Below, piece by piece: positions 62,501 to 64,000 of a stretch of DNA of 64,000 nucleotides. Position 1 is the first letter of the stretch. Every line of letters begins with the position of its first letter. The translations under genes and the position numbers were made by a program. The stretch comes from Opisthorchis felineus. Lineage: Eukaryota > Platyhelminthes > Trematoda > Opisthorchiida > Opisthorchiidae. Under the pieces are notes generated by a model that made no database searches, was not told the origin of the DNA, and worked only from the letters and a program-made list of their open reading frames with translations. The stretch is taken from NCBI GenBank assembly GCA_004794785.1, contig SJOL01000802.1:2251028-2315027 (forward strand), written 5' to 3'.

Positions 62501-63760
62501 TCAGAGGCGAGGGATTGAACTATCGCGACGGCTCCTGAAGGCAGTCCAGTTAACTGCTCCGCTAAAACTGACCGGGTGGTAATTGTTACATTAATTCGAT
62601 CAGCTGTTGCTAAAACACACCAGAACAGTATGTGAAGGTCAAAATTACCGGGTTTGTTTGGTATACGGATGATGAACCGACAGCGTAACGCTAAGGGTAT
62701 AGGTTGTTGGTTAACAGTAAAACGCAAATCAAGTTCAGCAGTGGATAATTCGAAGACCACACACATAGACCCACTGATTTGCAAACCAAACGCGTTCGGA
62801 ACGTCTGCGCACCAAAACCGTCAGTTCTCAAAAAATGTACACTGCGACGCTCCCTGTTAGGCCGACGTTCGTTCAGAGAAAAACATTAATTTATCTACCA
62901 GCAGTCGTACGATATCACTGACTTTATACTGCAACACGGTGCGTAAAATCCTGTCATCGATTAGCGGTTTGAATGCGTCAAACGGAGTTTTTATTTCAAC
63001 CCATGATAAATACGAAAACGCTCTCTTCGGATAATCAAACCATCTTTTGACTTGGACTTCCCCTCACTCAGGCGCATCCACCGGGACCGCTGTGCTCCAT
63101 TTTAGACACGATGCGCGAGTACGCGTGTTGAGCTCGTGAAACGCGAGGCTCGTCGGGGTCTTCAGACCGCCGGTCCCATCACCAGACTTTTCACAAGATG
63201 CTGTGTGTATGTCCAGATACCTGAAAATCAAGCTTAGTCGTCCCGCCTTACACCACAAGCACAGCATGGGTGACCGACCATGGTGGCCCATACTGGCGTG
63301 TAATCGAACTGCCCTACTGGTCTATCAACAGGCTGGCCTCTGCAGTCAGAAGTTAAGTCGAGGCTGGTCATGCAAGTGCTGGACCCTGGTGGGTAGGCTG
63401 TATGGGTTGACCATCGAAAGGACAGACGTGCAAAAACCTCAGCCAAGAGTCACCCGAGCTCCACTCAGTTCGATCTTCTCCGTGTTTAAAGGTTTTGCGC
63501 TAGATGCATAAATTGTTTCCTCTGCCTCTACACATTCAAGAACACATTTTTGCCTTTGTTTGGTTCTTTGCATCCAGGTCTGGTTCATCTATAGACCATC
63601 CAGTACAGTCACCGGACAGGGCCGTTCTCGAGCCAGCACAACTACACCCTATACCGCTGACGCAACCCTAGCCTCAGCGGGAAAATTACCCCTGACACTC
63701 AATGGGGACCTTGACATTGCGGATGTCAATCTGTCCGATATGGATCCCGAAGTTATACGC
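6349..63760 (+). CDS. Orphan class C GPCR, GPR158/GPR179-like (11 exons joined; 3' end outside window)
   Basis: Spliced gene model: 6349-7103, 10261-10428, 26977-27058, 40690-40782, 44298-44501, 47432-47500, 48822-48931, 52773-53149, 58285-58423, 59818-59923, 63578-63760. The joined length is 2286 nt, 762 codons without a stop, with every junction in phase. Order of parts: signal peptide (residues about 13-30), Cache-like ectodomain (about 35-320), EGF-like cysteine module (about 322-366), Cys-rich pre-TM segment (378-396), seven helices (about 407-699) and the start of the cytoplasmic tail. Class C hallmarks include a TM3-top Cys (C470) and an ECL2 Cys (C608). From ECL2 to the VRT motif after TM5 it aligns without gaps to vertebrate GPR158 as I remember it. 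In vertebrates GPR158 binds RGS7-Gbeta5 and responds to glycine; whether this fluke protein does is unknown. The relationship is to the family, not to a named orthologue. Confidence 0.9.
8958..9105 (-). repeat. Family B tRNA-headed SINE with hammerhead (copy 1, inverted)
   Basis: Read on the minus strand: a tRNA-like head (GTGACCGAAGGTTTAAGTGT and a degenerate B box), then GAGATGCGCACTT, the hammerhead core, and an end in CAGTGCTTC. It abuts a family D copy at 9106. Confidence 0.65.
8961..9013 (-). ncRNA. Hammerhead ribozyme motif, family B copy 1
   Basis: On the minus strand: GCACTT-CTGATGA-TTCCCAATAAGGAT-GAAAC-AACTGTA-CAGTGC. The CUGAUGA and GAAA core boxes are intact, the cleavage triplet is GUA, and stem I pairs at 5 of 6 positions. 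Stem II is short (UCC/GGA with a U-U at its base). Activity is uncertain. Confidence 0.6.
9106..9275 (+). repeat. Family D repeat, copy 1
   Basis: Contains CACGCATTGACTGGCTTCTC, GAGTGGTGATGGAACTCAGA and the end block CCCCTTATAGACTGATGGTA, in the order seen at 46335-46555 and 47027-47195. Confidence 0.6.
9405..9745 (+). repeat. Family A repeat with long inverted arms
   Basis: Begins with a near-perfect palindrome: left arm 9432-9502, 18 nt loop, right arm 9521-9592. It continues with CAAGTAGAACATTAGGTTGA, a decayed hammerhead and the end block AGCAACCTTATGAGTAGTGT ATTACGTC. The arms carry the family words CACCTGGAACTCAGCTGAAT and TTTTGACGGGAG. Confidence 0.75.
9646..9693 (+). ncRNA. Degenerate hammerhead ribozyme, family A copy 1
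   Basis: Reads GCGCCTAC-CTGACAA-GCTCCAAGAAAGGC-GAAACCGATC-TTGGGC. The CUGAUGA box has become CUGACAA and stem II is weakened, so activity is unlikely. Confidence 0.5.
10261..10428 (+). CDS. GPR158-like receptor, exon 2: central ectodomain
   Basis: Residues 252-307 plus two bases. The acceptor is TTTTGTTTCAG|G, and the first G completes the split Gln codon of exon 1. The frame reads [20 protein letters not shown] and later [14 protein letters not shown], open throughout. Two donors are near: TTG|GTAGGT at 10424 and TAG|GTGAAT at 10428. Only the second leaves phase 2 and joins exon 3 in frame, giving [13 protein letters not shown], which matches the family's end-of-Cache strand. The exon is supported by phase, splice signals and position, less by direct similarity. 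Confidence 0.7.
10605..10875 (-). repeat. Family A repeat, inverted, nearly full length
   Basis: In plus-strand order: GAACTCAGCTGAATCCAGCT, GCAGCACAAAGGCCGCCTCT, CACTACTCATAAGGTTGCTG, the hammerhead complement and CCGTCAACCCTATGTTCTAC. The open frame of 173 codons across it is a by-product of the repeat. Confidence 0.7.
10772..10827 (-). ncRNA. Degenerate hammerhead ribozyme, family A
   Basis: On the minus strand: GCCTAG-TTGATAA-...AAAGGC-GAAA-CCGGTA. GAAA and the CCGG stem III remain, but the first core box is altered and stem II has no clean pairing. Confidence 0.4.
11925..12070 (+). repeat. Family A repeat, 3' half
   Basis: Reads TTTGGGTTCAAGTAGAACAC, the hammerhead, then GAGTTTTCAGCAACCTTATG AGTAGTATGTTACATC. 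The 5' arms are absent. Confidence 0.7.
11977..12022 (+). ncRNA. Degenerate hammerhead ribozyme, family A
   Basis: Reads GCGCCTAT-CTGATGC-GCCCCAAAAAAAGGC-GGAATCAGCC-GTGGGT. CUGAUGA has lost its final A and GAAA is GGAA. Stem II can still pair (GCC/GGC). Probably inactive. Confidence 0.5.
13785..14048 (+). repeat. Family A repeat (left member of an inverted pair)
   Basis: Contains TTGAACCCAGCTGAATCTCT with a decayed foldback partner near 13850, then TCAAGTAGAACATAAGGTTG, the hammerhead and ACCTTATGAGTAGTGTATTA. A second copy runs the other way from 14086. Confidence 0.75.
13961..14010 (+). ncRNA. Near-complete hammerhead ribozyme, family A
   Basis: Reads GCGACTAC-CTGATGA-GCCCCAAGAAGAGC-AAAATCGGTC-GTTGGT. 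The first core box, the loop and the GUC triplet are intact. The G of the GAAA box is A, which removes an essential residue (G12). Confidence 0.6.
14086..14355 (-). repeat. Family A repeat (right, inverted member of the pair)
   Basis: In plus order: GCGAAATACACTCATTTGCA, GACCCACCTGGAACCCAACT, TTAGCTGGCACGATATTCGA, the hammerhead complement and CTCCGAGTTT. With 13785-14048 it forms a long potential foldback. Confidence 0.75.
14291..14342 (-). ncRNA. Hammerhead ribozyme with altered cleavage triplet, family A
   Basis: On the minus strand: CTGATGA-GCCCCAAGAAGGGC-GAAACCGGCC. Both core boxes and stem II (GCCC/GGGC) are perfect. The triplet before the cleavage point is GCC instead of GUC, so the conserved U is lost. 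Confidence 0.65.
15098..15290 (-). repeat. Family A repeat, inverted, partial
   Basis: Shows TGAAAACATTTCGACAGCC, the hammerhead complement and CTCAACCTTATGTTCGAATT, then decays. It faces the tandem copies that begin at 15361. Confidence 0.65.
15121..15172 (-). ncRNA. Hammerhead ribozyme with broken stems, family A
   Basis: On the minus strand: GCCTAC-CTGATGA-GCGACAAGAAGTGT-GAAA-CTGGTC. Core boxes and the GUC triplet are intact. Stem II does not pair and stem I pairs only at its far half. Confidence 0.5.
15446..15495 (+). ncRNA. Hammerhead ribozyme lacking its cleavage site, family A
   Basis: Reads GCGCCTAC-CTGAGGA-GCCCCAGGAAGAGC-GAAACCGG-CTGTCG. The bases that normally follow CCGG (cleavage triplet and the 3' strand of stem I) are deleted. 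Confidence 0.6.
15745..15815 (+). ncRNA. Hammerhead ribozyme interrupted by a C29 run, family A
   Basis: Reads GTGCCTGT-CTGAG, then 29 C at 15760-15788, then GATGAGCGAAATCATCGGT and GGGCTG. The C run sits where stem II normally begins, so the ribozyme is destroyed. Confidence 0.7.
15760..15788 (+). repeat. Homopolymer C29
   Basis: Twenty-nine consecutive C. Length may be affected by sequencing or assembly. Confidence 0.9.
16051..17037. other. Intronic stretch, nothing recognised
   Basis: About 1 kb between family A and family C repeats. No exon signature or known repeat is visible. Confidence 0.4.
17038..17200 (+). repeat. Family C SINE, copy 1
   Basis: Shows AGTAACACGCTTGCCTTGCA, CATGTCAGATGTCTTGAGCT, the B-box-like CGAACCCCGGCACG, then GCACTGCTGATTAGCTCTAC (a decayed hammerhead) and GACACTAGGAGGACGAGAGT. 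Same order as copy 2. Confidence 0.65.
17823..18025 (+). repeat. Family C SINE, copy 2, with a recognisable hammerhead
   Basis: tRNA-like head GAGTAGTGGCAACACGCTCG, B box TTCAAACCCCGGCACGG, hammerhead at 17902-17950, then TGGTGTGGACTCACCAGAAT and CAGGAGGACGATTGTTCAAG. The same order, inverted, is found at 47765-47965. Confidence 0.75.
17902..17950 (+). ncRNA. Hammerhead ribozyme motif, family C
   Basis: Reads GTACTG-CTGATGA-GCTCTAATAAGAGC-GAAG-CTCGAATC-CAGTGC. Stem I pairs at 6 of 6 positions (one G-U) and stem II at 5 of 5 with an AAUA loop. The GAAA box is GAAG and stem III is weak, with AUC before the cut. This is a well preserved fold with one core change. Confidence 0.6.
18026..20520. 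other. Intronic stretch without recognised features
   Basis: No exon or repeat I know. Two copies of ACCAATCAGGT lie at about 19992-20060, part of a CCAATCA/TGATTGG motif that recurs across the window. Confidence 0.4.
20521..20560. repeat. (AT)20 microsatellite
   Basis: Forty bases of uninterrupted AT, with ACAGC immediately before and AACAGC immediately after. Confidence 0.95.
20901..21025 (+). repeat. Family B tRNA-headed SINE with hammerhead, plus-strand copy
   Basis: Head TCGTGGCCGAATGGTTCAAA is an A-box-like start, and GTGGGTTCGAAACTG is the B box. The hammerhead follows at 20969-21018. This is the clearest copy for orientation: tRNA head first, ribozyme last. Confidence 0.75.
20969..21018 (+). 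ncRNA. Hammerhead ribozyme motif, family B
   Basis: Reads GCACTG-CTGATGA-TCCCCAACAAGAAT-GAAAC-AGCTGTA-CGGTAC. Both core boxes are intact, stem III is the palindrome ACAGCTGT, the triplet is GUA and stem I pairs at 5 of 6. Stem II has decayed. Confidence 0.6.
21275..21348 (-). repeat. tRNA-like SINE head, inverted, abutting family D
   Basis: The minus strand carries TTGTGGCCGAGTGGTTAAAT (A-box region of a Leu/Ser-type tRNA) and the B-box-like GGGTTCGAGACCAG. It lies immediately before a family D copy, as the reversed family B head does elsewhere. Confidence 0.5.
21349..21500 (+). repeat. Family D repeat, copy
   Basis: GTGTGATTAACTTACACTTA, ATTCACAGGATCCACATCAC, GATGACTTCTCAGATGGAAG and TTCACTCATCGGGGATAT follow the order of the copy at 46335-46555. 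Confidence 0.65.
21501..26976. other. Intronic stretch without recognised features
   Basis: Right end of intron 2. Open frames here (for example 23324-23803 and the minus frame 23749-24114) show no family motif, and I see no exon that would fit the receptor's phase. Confidence 0.4.
26977..27058 (+). CDS. GPR158-like receptor, exon 3: end of Cache domain and first cysteines of the EGF-like module
   Basis: Residues 308-335. The acceptor is preceded by an excellent pyrimidine tract (TTGTTCTTTTTGCGTTCATTTCAG). The first C completes a Ser codon from exon 2. The frame reads [15 protein letters not shown] and [12 protein letters not shown] and ends at AGG|GTGAGT in phase 0. In GPR158 relatives the corresponding strand reads as a hydrophobic beta strand ending in an Asp-X-X-Gln-Cys motif, which fits the LDQC seen here. 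An NFT sequon is present. The exon is only 82 nt and sits between introns of 16.5 and 13.6 kb, so gene finders could easily miss it. Confidence 0.75.
30365..30590 (-). repeat. Family A repeat, inverted, without ribozyme
   Basis: ATTCTAGCTGAACCCTTCGT, GTCTCGTGTTTCAGCTGGTT, TGATATTCGAGGTATCCAGG and CTACTCATAGGGTTACTGAA follow the family order. The hammerhead half is replaced by unrelated sequence. Confidence 0.6.
31081..31262 (+). repeat. tRNA-derived SINE, family S, copy 4
   Basis: A-box-like GGCTCGGTGGTTAGAGCGG, degenerate B box GTCCGTGGTTTTTAACCCG, body CATCTCGACTCCCCCTGTCT, tail CACGAAAGGGTGTTATAGCT. The best plus-strand copy of the body. Confidence 0.75.
31660..32100 (+). repeat. Family A repeat, about one and a half units
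   Basis: Arm GATTCAGCTGGGATTCAGTT, TTAAAACCAAACTGGTG, hammerhead at 31849-31899, TTCAGCAAACTTATGAGTAG, then a second arm (GAGATTCAGCTGCGATTTAT, GTTAAAACCAAATTGTTG) to about 32100. Confidence 0.7.
31849..31899 (+). ncRNA. Near-complete hammerhead ribozyme, family A
   Basis: Reads GGCCTAC-CTGATGA-GACCCAATAAGAGC-GACACCGGTC-ATGGGA. First core box and GUC intact. GAAA is GACA and stem II pairs poorly. Probably inactive. Confidence 0.55.
32390..32580 (-). repeat. Family C SINE, decayed, inverted
   Basis: In plus order: CATCGGCAGTGCGTACCCCT, GCCGCTCCGGGATTTGAACC and GATAAGCGCTAATTCACCAG, which is the complement of the family C head and B box. The ribozyme part is barely readable. Confidence 0.5.
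32690..33795 (-). mobile_element. 5'-truncated non-LTR retrotransposon: C-terminal reverse transcriptase and 3' tail (pseudogene)
   Basis: A 294-codon frame (33792-32908, minus) encodes the end of a LINE reverse transcriptase: [20 protein letters not shown] with KCKVMFLD, then [48 protein letters not shown] and [17 protein letters not shown]. These are the thumb/C-terminal motifs common in flatworm CR1/RTE-type elements. The YADD catalytic box expected just upstream is absent: the frame reads [10 protein letters not shown] there, consistent with a small deletion. The 3' tail (32800-32690) is the same as at 1-85 and 52545-52605. The clade is not settled. Confidence 0.8.
33786..33860 (+). repeat. 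Family B ribozyme-half fragment
   Basis: CTTCCAGAAATTCGTGAGAT, GCGCACTCGTGATGATTCCC, AACAAGGAAGAAACAAGTTC. Stem II is perfect here (UUCC/GGAA), but the first core box reads CGTGATGA (CUG to CGUG). It abuts the truncated LINE. Confidence 0.5.
34060..34150 (+). repeat. Family C SINE fragment
   Basis: TCAGAGGTCTGGGGTTCAGA, ACCCGGCACAGCCAAGGATA and TGTTGTCTAATGAGAT match the middle of the family C copies. The ends are lost. Confidence 0.5.
34151..35649. other. Intronic stretch, nothing assigned
   Basis: Includes a compositionally gene-like block at 34460-34860 (open frames on the minus strand, 63 and 75 codons) for which I find no family. Confidence 0.4.
35650..36175 (+). mobile_element. Non-LTR retrotransposon fragment: start of the reverse transcriptase (pseudogene)
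   Basis: The frame reads [34 protein letters not shown], then after a TGA continues [13 protein letters not shown] and [19 protein letters not shown], and after two TAA and a frameshift [33 protein letters not shown] and the PAEW block are the conserved N-terminal reverse-transcriptase motifs of flatworm LINEs. At least three stops and one frameshift make it a dead copy. It ends where a family A repeat begins. Confidence 0.8.
36178..36360 (+). repeat. Family A repeat carrying the canonical hammerhead
   Basis: Starts with TTTGCAAATGAGTGTATTTC, GCAATTTGGTTTCAAGTAGA, then the ribozyme and TTTTCAGCAACCTTATGAGT AGTACATTAC. It is the least mutated 3' half of the family in the window. Confidence 0.85.
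36264..36322 (+). ncRNA. Canonical type I hammerhead ribozyme (sense to the receptor gene, in intron 3)
   Basis: Stem I GCCTAC (36268-36273) pairs with GTGGGC (36305-36310) at all six positions, one of them G-U. CTGATGA is at 36274-36280. Stem II GCCC (36281-36284) pairs with GGGC (36291-36294) around a CAAGAA loop. GAAA is at 36295-36298. Stem III is CC/GG at 36299-36302 plus A-U, with no loop, and the cleavage triplet GTC ends at 36304. A loopless stem III is also typical of the schistosome Sm-alpha ribozyme and works best in dimers. All conserved core bases are present, so activity is plausible. Confidence 0.88.
36365..37010 (-). pseudogene. Decayed Tc1/mariner-type transposase
   Basis: Read on the minus strand, scattered frames give pieces in transposase order: a helical N-terminal block ([20 protein letters not shown]), [16 protein letters not shown] where the family has a Trp-Gly-x-Phe strand with Gly-Lys, then [18 protein letters not shown], which matches the FQQDNAP-H-S motif before the second catalytic Asp. 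It ends with [10 protein letters not shown], out of frame with the expected WPAxSPDLxPIE. Frameshifts and stops are frequent. Terminal inverted repeats were not found. Confidence 0.55.
37011..40689. other. Intronic stretch without recognised features
   Basis: Right end of intron 3. CCAATCA/TGATTGG motifs recur at 39745-39775. No exon or known repeat seen. Confidence 0.4.
40690..40782 (+). CDS. GPR158-like receptor, exon 4: EGF-like cysteine module
   Basis: Residues 336-366, phase 0 at both ends. The acceptor is CTATTTGTCACACAG|TGT and the donor AAC|GTAAGT. The frame reads [20 protein letters not shown] followed by [11 protein letters not shown]. The pattern Cys, about 15 residues, Tyr-x-Cys-x-Cys, Glu-Gly-Phe-Phe is the signature of the EGF-like stretch that links the Cache domain to the first helix in the GPR158 family. 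Two longer frames in other phases overlap it on the same strand and hide it; they have no similarity and are rejected. The exon joins exon 3 and exon 5 without a frameshift. Confidence 0.85.
40783..44297 (+). other. Intron 4 (3.5 kb)
   Basis: Donor GTAAGT. Holds one internally deleted family A fragment (41828-41925) and a tRNA-like stretch near 41620-41700 too weak to call. The remainder is unremarkable. Confidence 0.7.
41828..41925 (+). repeat. Family A repeat, internally deleted
   Basis: The arm (CAAGCCAATTTGGTTTTTCG, GGAGACTCACTTGGAACCCA) is joined directly to the end block GAAACCTTATGAGTAGTGTG TTACGTC, removing the ribozyme. Confidence 0.65.
44298..44501 (+). CDS. GPR158-like receptor, exon 5: cysteine-rich pre-TM segment and TM1
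   Basis: Residues 367-434. [16 protein letters not shown] is the Cys-x-x-Cys-x3-Cys-x-x-Cys motif placed just before TM1 in this family, followed by another Cys. TM1 is [20 protein letters not shown] and ends in the basic LRLRRTR. The donor is CGA|GTAAGT, phase 0. The acceptor is uncertain: AACTTCAG at 44297 fits phase 0, but an AG at 44261 would also be in frame and add twelve residues; the frame is open back to about 44190. TM1 and the Cys motif do not depend on that choice. Confidence 0.88.
45585..45690 (-). repeat. Family A repeat, decayed, with ribozyme remnant
   Basis: On the minus strand 45684-45633 reads CCTGATAAGTACAAAAAGGG then AGAAAACCGGTGG, a hammerhead with CUGAUAA for CUGAUGA and GUG at the cleavage position. 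Flanks match the family only weakly. Confidence 0.45.
46270..46334 (-). repeat. tRNA-like SINE head, inverted, abutting family D
   Basis: GCCTCGAACCCGCGAGCTCT is the complement of a B box, and GTCGTTAGTGGCTGAGCGGC sits at the join. It occupies the place held by the reversed family B head elsewhere. Confidence 0.45.
46335..46555 (+). repeat. Family D repeat, longest copy
   Basis: GTGTGATTAAATCACACTTA (itself nearly palindromic), CATTCAGTCACGGGATCCTC, GTTGACTGGCTCCCCGAGTG, CTTTCACCCATCGGGG, TCTCCCTCTAAGCTACTCAT and TAATAGTGTGAG in order. This copy defines the family. Confidence 0.7.
46888..47026 (-). repeat. Family B tRNA-headed SINE with hammerhead, inverted
   Basis: On the minus strand: tRNA head (CTCGTGGCCAAACGGTTAAG), GAGATGCGCAATG, hammerhead, CAGTGCTCCTTGTGGCC. 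The head ends at the start of family D, exactly as at 8958-9105. Confidence 0.7.
46891..46945 (-). ncRNA. Hammerhead ribozyme motif, family B, intact core
   Basis: On the minus strand: GCAATG-CTGATGA-TTCCCAATAAGGAT-GAAAC-AGCTGTA-CAGTGC. Both core boxes are intact, the triplet is GUA, stem III is the palindrome ACAGCTGT and stem I pairs at 5 of 6 positions. Stem II is UCC/GGA with a U-U at its base. It is antisense to the receptor gene. Confidence 0.68.
47027..47195 (+). repeat. Family D repeat, copy
   Basis: CTCACGTGTTGACTGGCTCC, TCGAGTGACGACTTCTCACA, TATTCTCCCCCTAAGCTACT and TATTGATTGGTGGCAAATG follow the family order. Confidence 0.65.
47432..47500 (+). CDS. GPR158-like receptor, exon 6: TM2
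   Basis: Residues 435-457, phase 0 at both ends, 69 nt. The acceptor is TGTTTATTTCAG|GTC and the donor [29 protein letters not shown] is a hydrophobic helix with the A-x-x-x-I-L-x-E-x-L-L-x-G pattern of TM2 in this receptor family. The joins give RRTR-VIKAAN and YLI-VIVMYF, both matching the order of the family. Far too short to stand out as an open frame alone. Confidence 0.9.
47501..48821 (+). other. Intron 6 (1.3 kb)
   Basis: Donor GTAAGT, acceptor TCTGCTTTTCACAG. Contains an inverted family C SINE at 47765-47965. Confidence 0.8.
47765..47965 (-). repeat. Family C SINE, inverted
   Basis: In plus order: TTTCGAGCAGTCCTCATGTA, GAAATAATTCTGGTGAATCC, ACACCAAAGGGGTGGGG, GGCCCTGCCGGGGTTTGAAC (B box complement) and TGAGAGGCGAGCGTCTTGTC. 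It is the complement of copy 2, with the hammerhead replaced by a G-rich junction (GGGGTGGGGGGGGGTGC). Confidence 0.7.
48822..48931 (+). CDS. GPR158-like receptor, exon 7: ECL1 and TM3
   Basis: Residues 458-493 plus two bases. The acceptor is TTTTCACAG|GTG and the donor TATCG|GTAAGC, phase 2. [20 protein letters not shown] leads into [17 protein letters not shown]. The Cys (C470) at the top of TM3 is the partner of the conserved ECL2 disulfide in class C receptors. The W-L-R-x-L-G-F-x-x-x-Y-G-x-L-x-x-K-x-x-R pattern is the strongest family mark in the whole gene. The split Arg codon closes with the first G of exon 8. Confidence 0.93.
48932..52772 (+). other. Intron 7 (3.8 kb)
   Basis: Donor GTAAGC, acceptor TATTGCCTTGTCAG. 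Only the LINE end at 52330-52605 is recognised. Two long minus frames (50902-51372 and 51392-51835) are discussed under rejected items. Confidence 0.7.
52330..52605 (+). mobile_element. LINE 3' end: last reverse-transcriptase residues and tail
   Basis: The frame ends [19 protein letters not shown], the typical C-terminus (W-L-x-T-L-x-D-M-A-x-x-R-x-Q-W-R-x-C) of the flatworm LINE seen on the minus strand at 32690-33795. After the stop come CTGGCACTAAGTCCCTCCCC, AAAAAGGCTTTCAAATGACT, CATGGTTGTACGTCAG and GATGATGTTGATCC, in the same order as in that element's tail. Confidence 0.75.
52773..53149 (+). CDS. GPR158-like receptor, exon 8: ICL2, TM4 and extracellular loop 2
   Basis: Residues 494-619 plus one base. 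The first G completes Arg494. [19 protein letters not shown] is the basic ICL2, [20 protein letters not shown] is TM4, and a long ECL2 follows with two N-glycosylation sequons (N578-N-T and N588-L-T). Near its end [15 protein letters not shown] carries the ECL2 Cys (C608) and the Trp-Asp pair that opens TM5 in this family. The donor is ATTAT|GTGAGT, phase 1. ECL2 (about 77 residues between TM4 and TM5) is longer than I remember for vertebrate GPR158; the extra part is Ser/Thr/Asn-rich and could be a lineage-specific insertion. Confidence 0.92.
53150..58284 (+). other. Intron 8 (5.1 kb)
   Basis: Donor GTGAGT, acceptor TTTCTCTCCATCTCTAG. One decayed family A stretch at 57255-57650. The rest is not assigned. 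A plausible-looking acceptor at 53636 opens no family-like frame and is not used. Confidence 0.7.
57255..57650 (+). repeat. Family A repeat, decayed, mixed orientation, with ribozyme remnant
   Basis: The left part carries complement-type words (CAACTGAATGCCAGGTGAAC, CGCACAGAAGGCGCCTCATT). The right part runs forward: 57588-57632 reads ACGCCTAT-CTCACGA-GCCCCAAGAAGGAT-GAAACTGCTAG. Stem-loop II and GAAA are recognisable, the first box is CUCACGA and the cleavage triplet is lost. Confidence 0.5.
58285..58423 (+). CDS. GPR158-like receptor, exon 9: TM5, ICL3 and TM6
   Basis: Residues 620-665 plus two bases. The acceptor is CATCTCTAG|CG; with the T left by exon 8 it makes Ser620. [11 protein letters not shown] is the second half of TM5, [13 protein letters not shown] the short basic ICL3 and [20 protein letters not shown] is TM6. 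The donor is CCG|GTAAGT, phase 2. A nearer AG at 58309 also gives an open frame, but it would drop the EFIILAVS residues that align to the family and break the phase with exon 8. A longer frame in another phase overlaps the exon and hides it. Confidence 0.92.
58424..59817 (+). other. Intron 9 (1.4 kb)
   Basis: Donor GTAAGT, acceptor GTCTCCATTTTAG. Contains the two-step inverted repeat at 58501-58570 and nothing else I recognise. Confidence 0.8.
58501..58570. repeat. Two-step inverted repeat (hairpin)
   Basis: CCGACTGCCT (58501-58510) pairs with AGGCAGTCGG (58561-58570), and inside it TGATTGG (58513-58519) pairs with CCAATCA (58540-58546). A hairpin with an internal bulge can form 78 bases after the exon 9 donor. 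Confidence 0.75.
59818..59923 (+). CDS. GPR158-like receptor, exon 10: ECL3 and TM7
   Basis: Residues 666-701. The first G completes Arg666. The frame reads [20 protein letters not shown] then [15 protein letters not shown]. The pattern L-x-Y-F-x-R/H-x-H-x-T-V-T-x-x-L-L-L-I-x-x-P-K is TM7 of the GPR158/GPR179 group. The donor is AAA|GTAAGT, phase 0. The acceptor (CTCCATTTTAG) is a plain one. This helix closes the 7TM bundle, so the core of the receptor is complete inside the window. Confidence 0.93.
59924..63577 (+). other. Intron 10 (3.7 kb)
   Basis: Donor GTAAGT, acceptor GGTTCTTTGCATCCAG. One tRNA-like fragment at 62495-62575 on the minus strand. No other feature recognised. Confidence 0.75.
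62495..62575 (-). repeat. tRNA-like fragment (SINE head or tRNA pseudogene)
   Basis: The minus strand has TAGCGGAGCAGTTAACTGG (A-box-like) and, about 43 bases on, AGTTCAATCCC (B-box-like). The acceptor stem does not pair, so it is not called as a tRNA gene. Confidence 0.4.
63578..63760 (+). CDS. GPR158-like receptor, exon 11: start of the cytoplasmic tail
   Basis: Residues 702-762, phase 0 at both ends. The acceptor is TTTGCATCCAG|GTC. The frame begins VWFIYRP right after the ...FGPK of TM7, then a Ser/Thr-rich linker, and ends [17 protein letters not shown]. In vertebrate GPR158 the tail has a similar acidic Asp-Pro-Glu-x-Ile-Arg segment just before a leucine-rich coiled coil, so the next exon should encode that helix beyond the window. 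The extended reading past the donor meets a stop within a few codons. Confidence 0.88.
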
Positions 63761-64000
63761 GTAAGTTTTTTTTGAAAAATGAAAACTTACCGAATGGTCA
63801 CTGTCAGCTGCGACTAACACTCCAGTGTACTACTCATTAATATCCACATATTTGCACCCACTGCTCACCACACGCTGACATTCGTAACCTGTTTCAAGAA
63901 AATTTATTAGTTCGATCTGTTTATCCATCCGGCACGTGTGTGATAGACTGTACTGCCCGTCCAGCGAATTTGGATTTTAGTCTGACTACTGGTAGATACA
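63761..64000 (+). other. Intron 11, left end
   Basis: Begins GTAAGTTTTTTTTGAAAAAT. No feature recognised before the window edge. Confidence 0.7.

Overview
The window looks like nuclear DNA of a parasitic flatworm, most likely a trematode (fluke). The reasons are one receptor gene split by long introns, a dense load of decayed non-LTR retrotransposons and tRNA-derived SINEs, and, above all, several repeat families that carry hammerhead ribozymes in the style of the schistosome Sm-alpha repeats. The species is not determined. Some of the repeats recall opisthorchiid or fasciolid fluke genomes, but that is from memory only.

The only host gene I can support lies on the + strand from 6349 past the right edge. 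I rebuilt eleven coding exons (6349-7103, 10261-10428, 26977-27058, 40690-40782, 44298-44501, 47432-47500, 48822-48931, 52773-53149, 58285-58423, 59818-59923, 63578-63760). All junctions have AG acceptors and GT donors, all phases agree, and the joined frame is open for 762 codons. The product is an orphan class C GPCR of the GPR158/GPR179 type: signal peptide, Cache-like ectodomain, short EGF-like cysteine module, seven transmembrane helices, and the start of the cytoplasmic tail. The C-terminal exons are outside the window.

The rest is repeats. Family A is about 300 bp, carries a type I hammerhead ribozyme (one canonical copy at 36264-36322, about a dozen decayed ones), and occurs singly, in tandem and as inverted pairs. 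Family B is a tRNA-headed SINE with a different hammerhead (GUA cleavage triplet). Family C is a second SINE whose hammerhead keeps a perfectly paired stem I. Family S is a tRNA-SINE without an obvious ribozyme. Family D is a roughly 170 bp repeat that repeatedly sits directly beside a reversed family B copy or a reversed tRNA-like head. Pieces of a non-LTR retrotransposon lie at 1-85, 32690-33795 (minus), 35650-36175 and 52330-52605, and a decayed Tc1/mariner-type transposase lies at 36365-37010 (minus).

Layout: 1-6348 is upstream DNA with SINEs and a CpG/GT-rich stretch just before the start codon. 6349-10428 encodes most of the ectodomain. 10429-40689 is two giant introns (16.5 and 13.6 kb) packed with mobile elements around one small exon. 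40690-63760 holds the cysteine module, the 7TM core and the tail start, with shorter introns. The repeats have no evident part in the receptor's work. Because many ribozyme copies lie in introns on both strands, they could affect the pre-mRNA; this is hypothesis.
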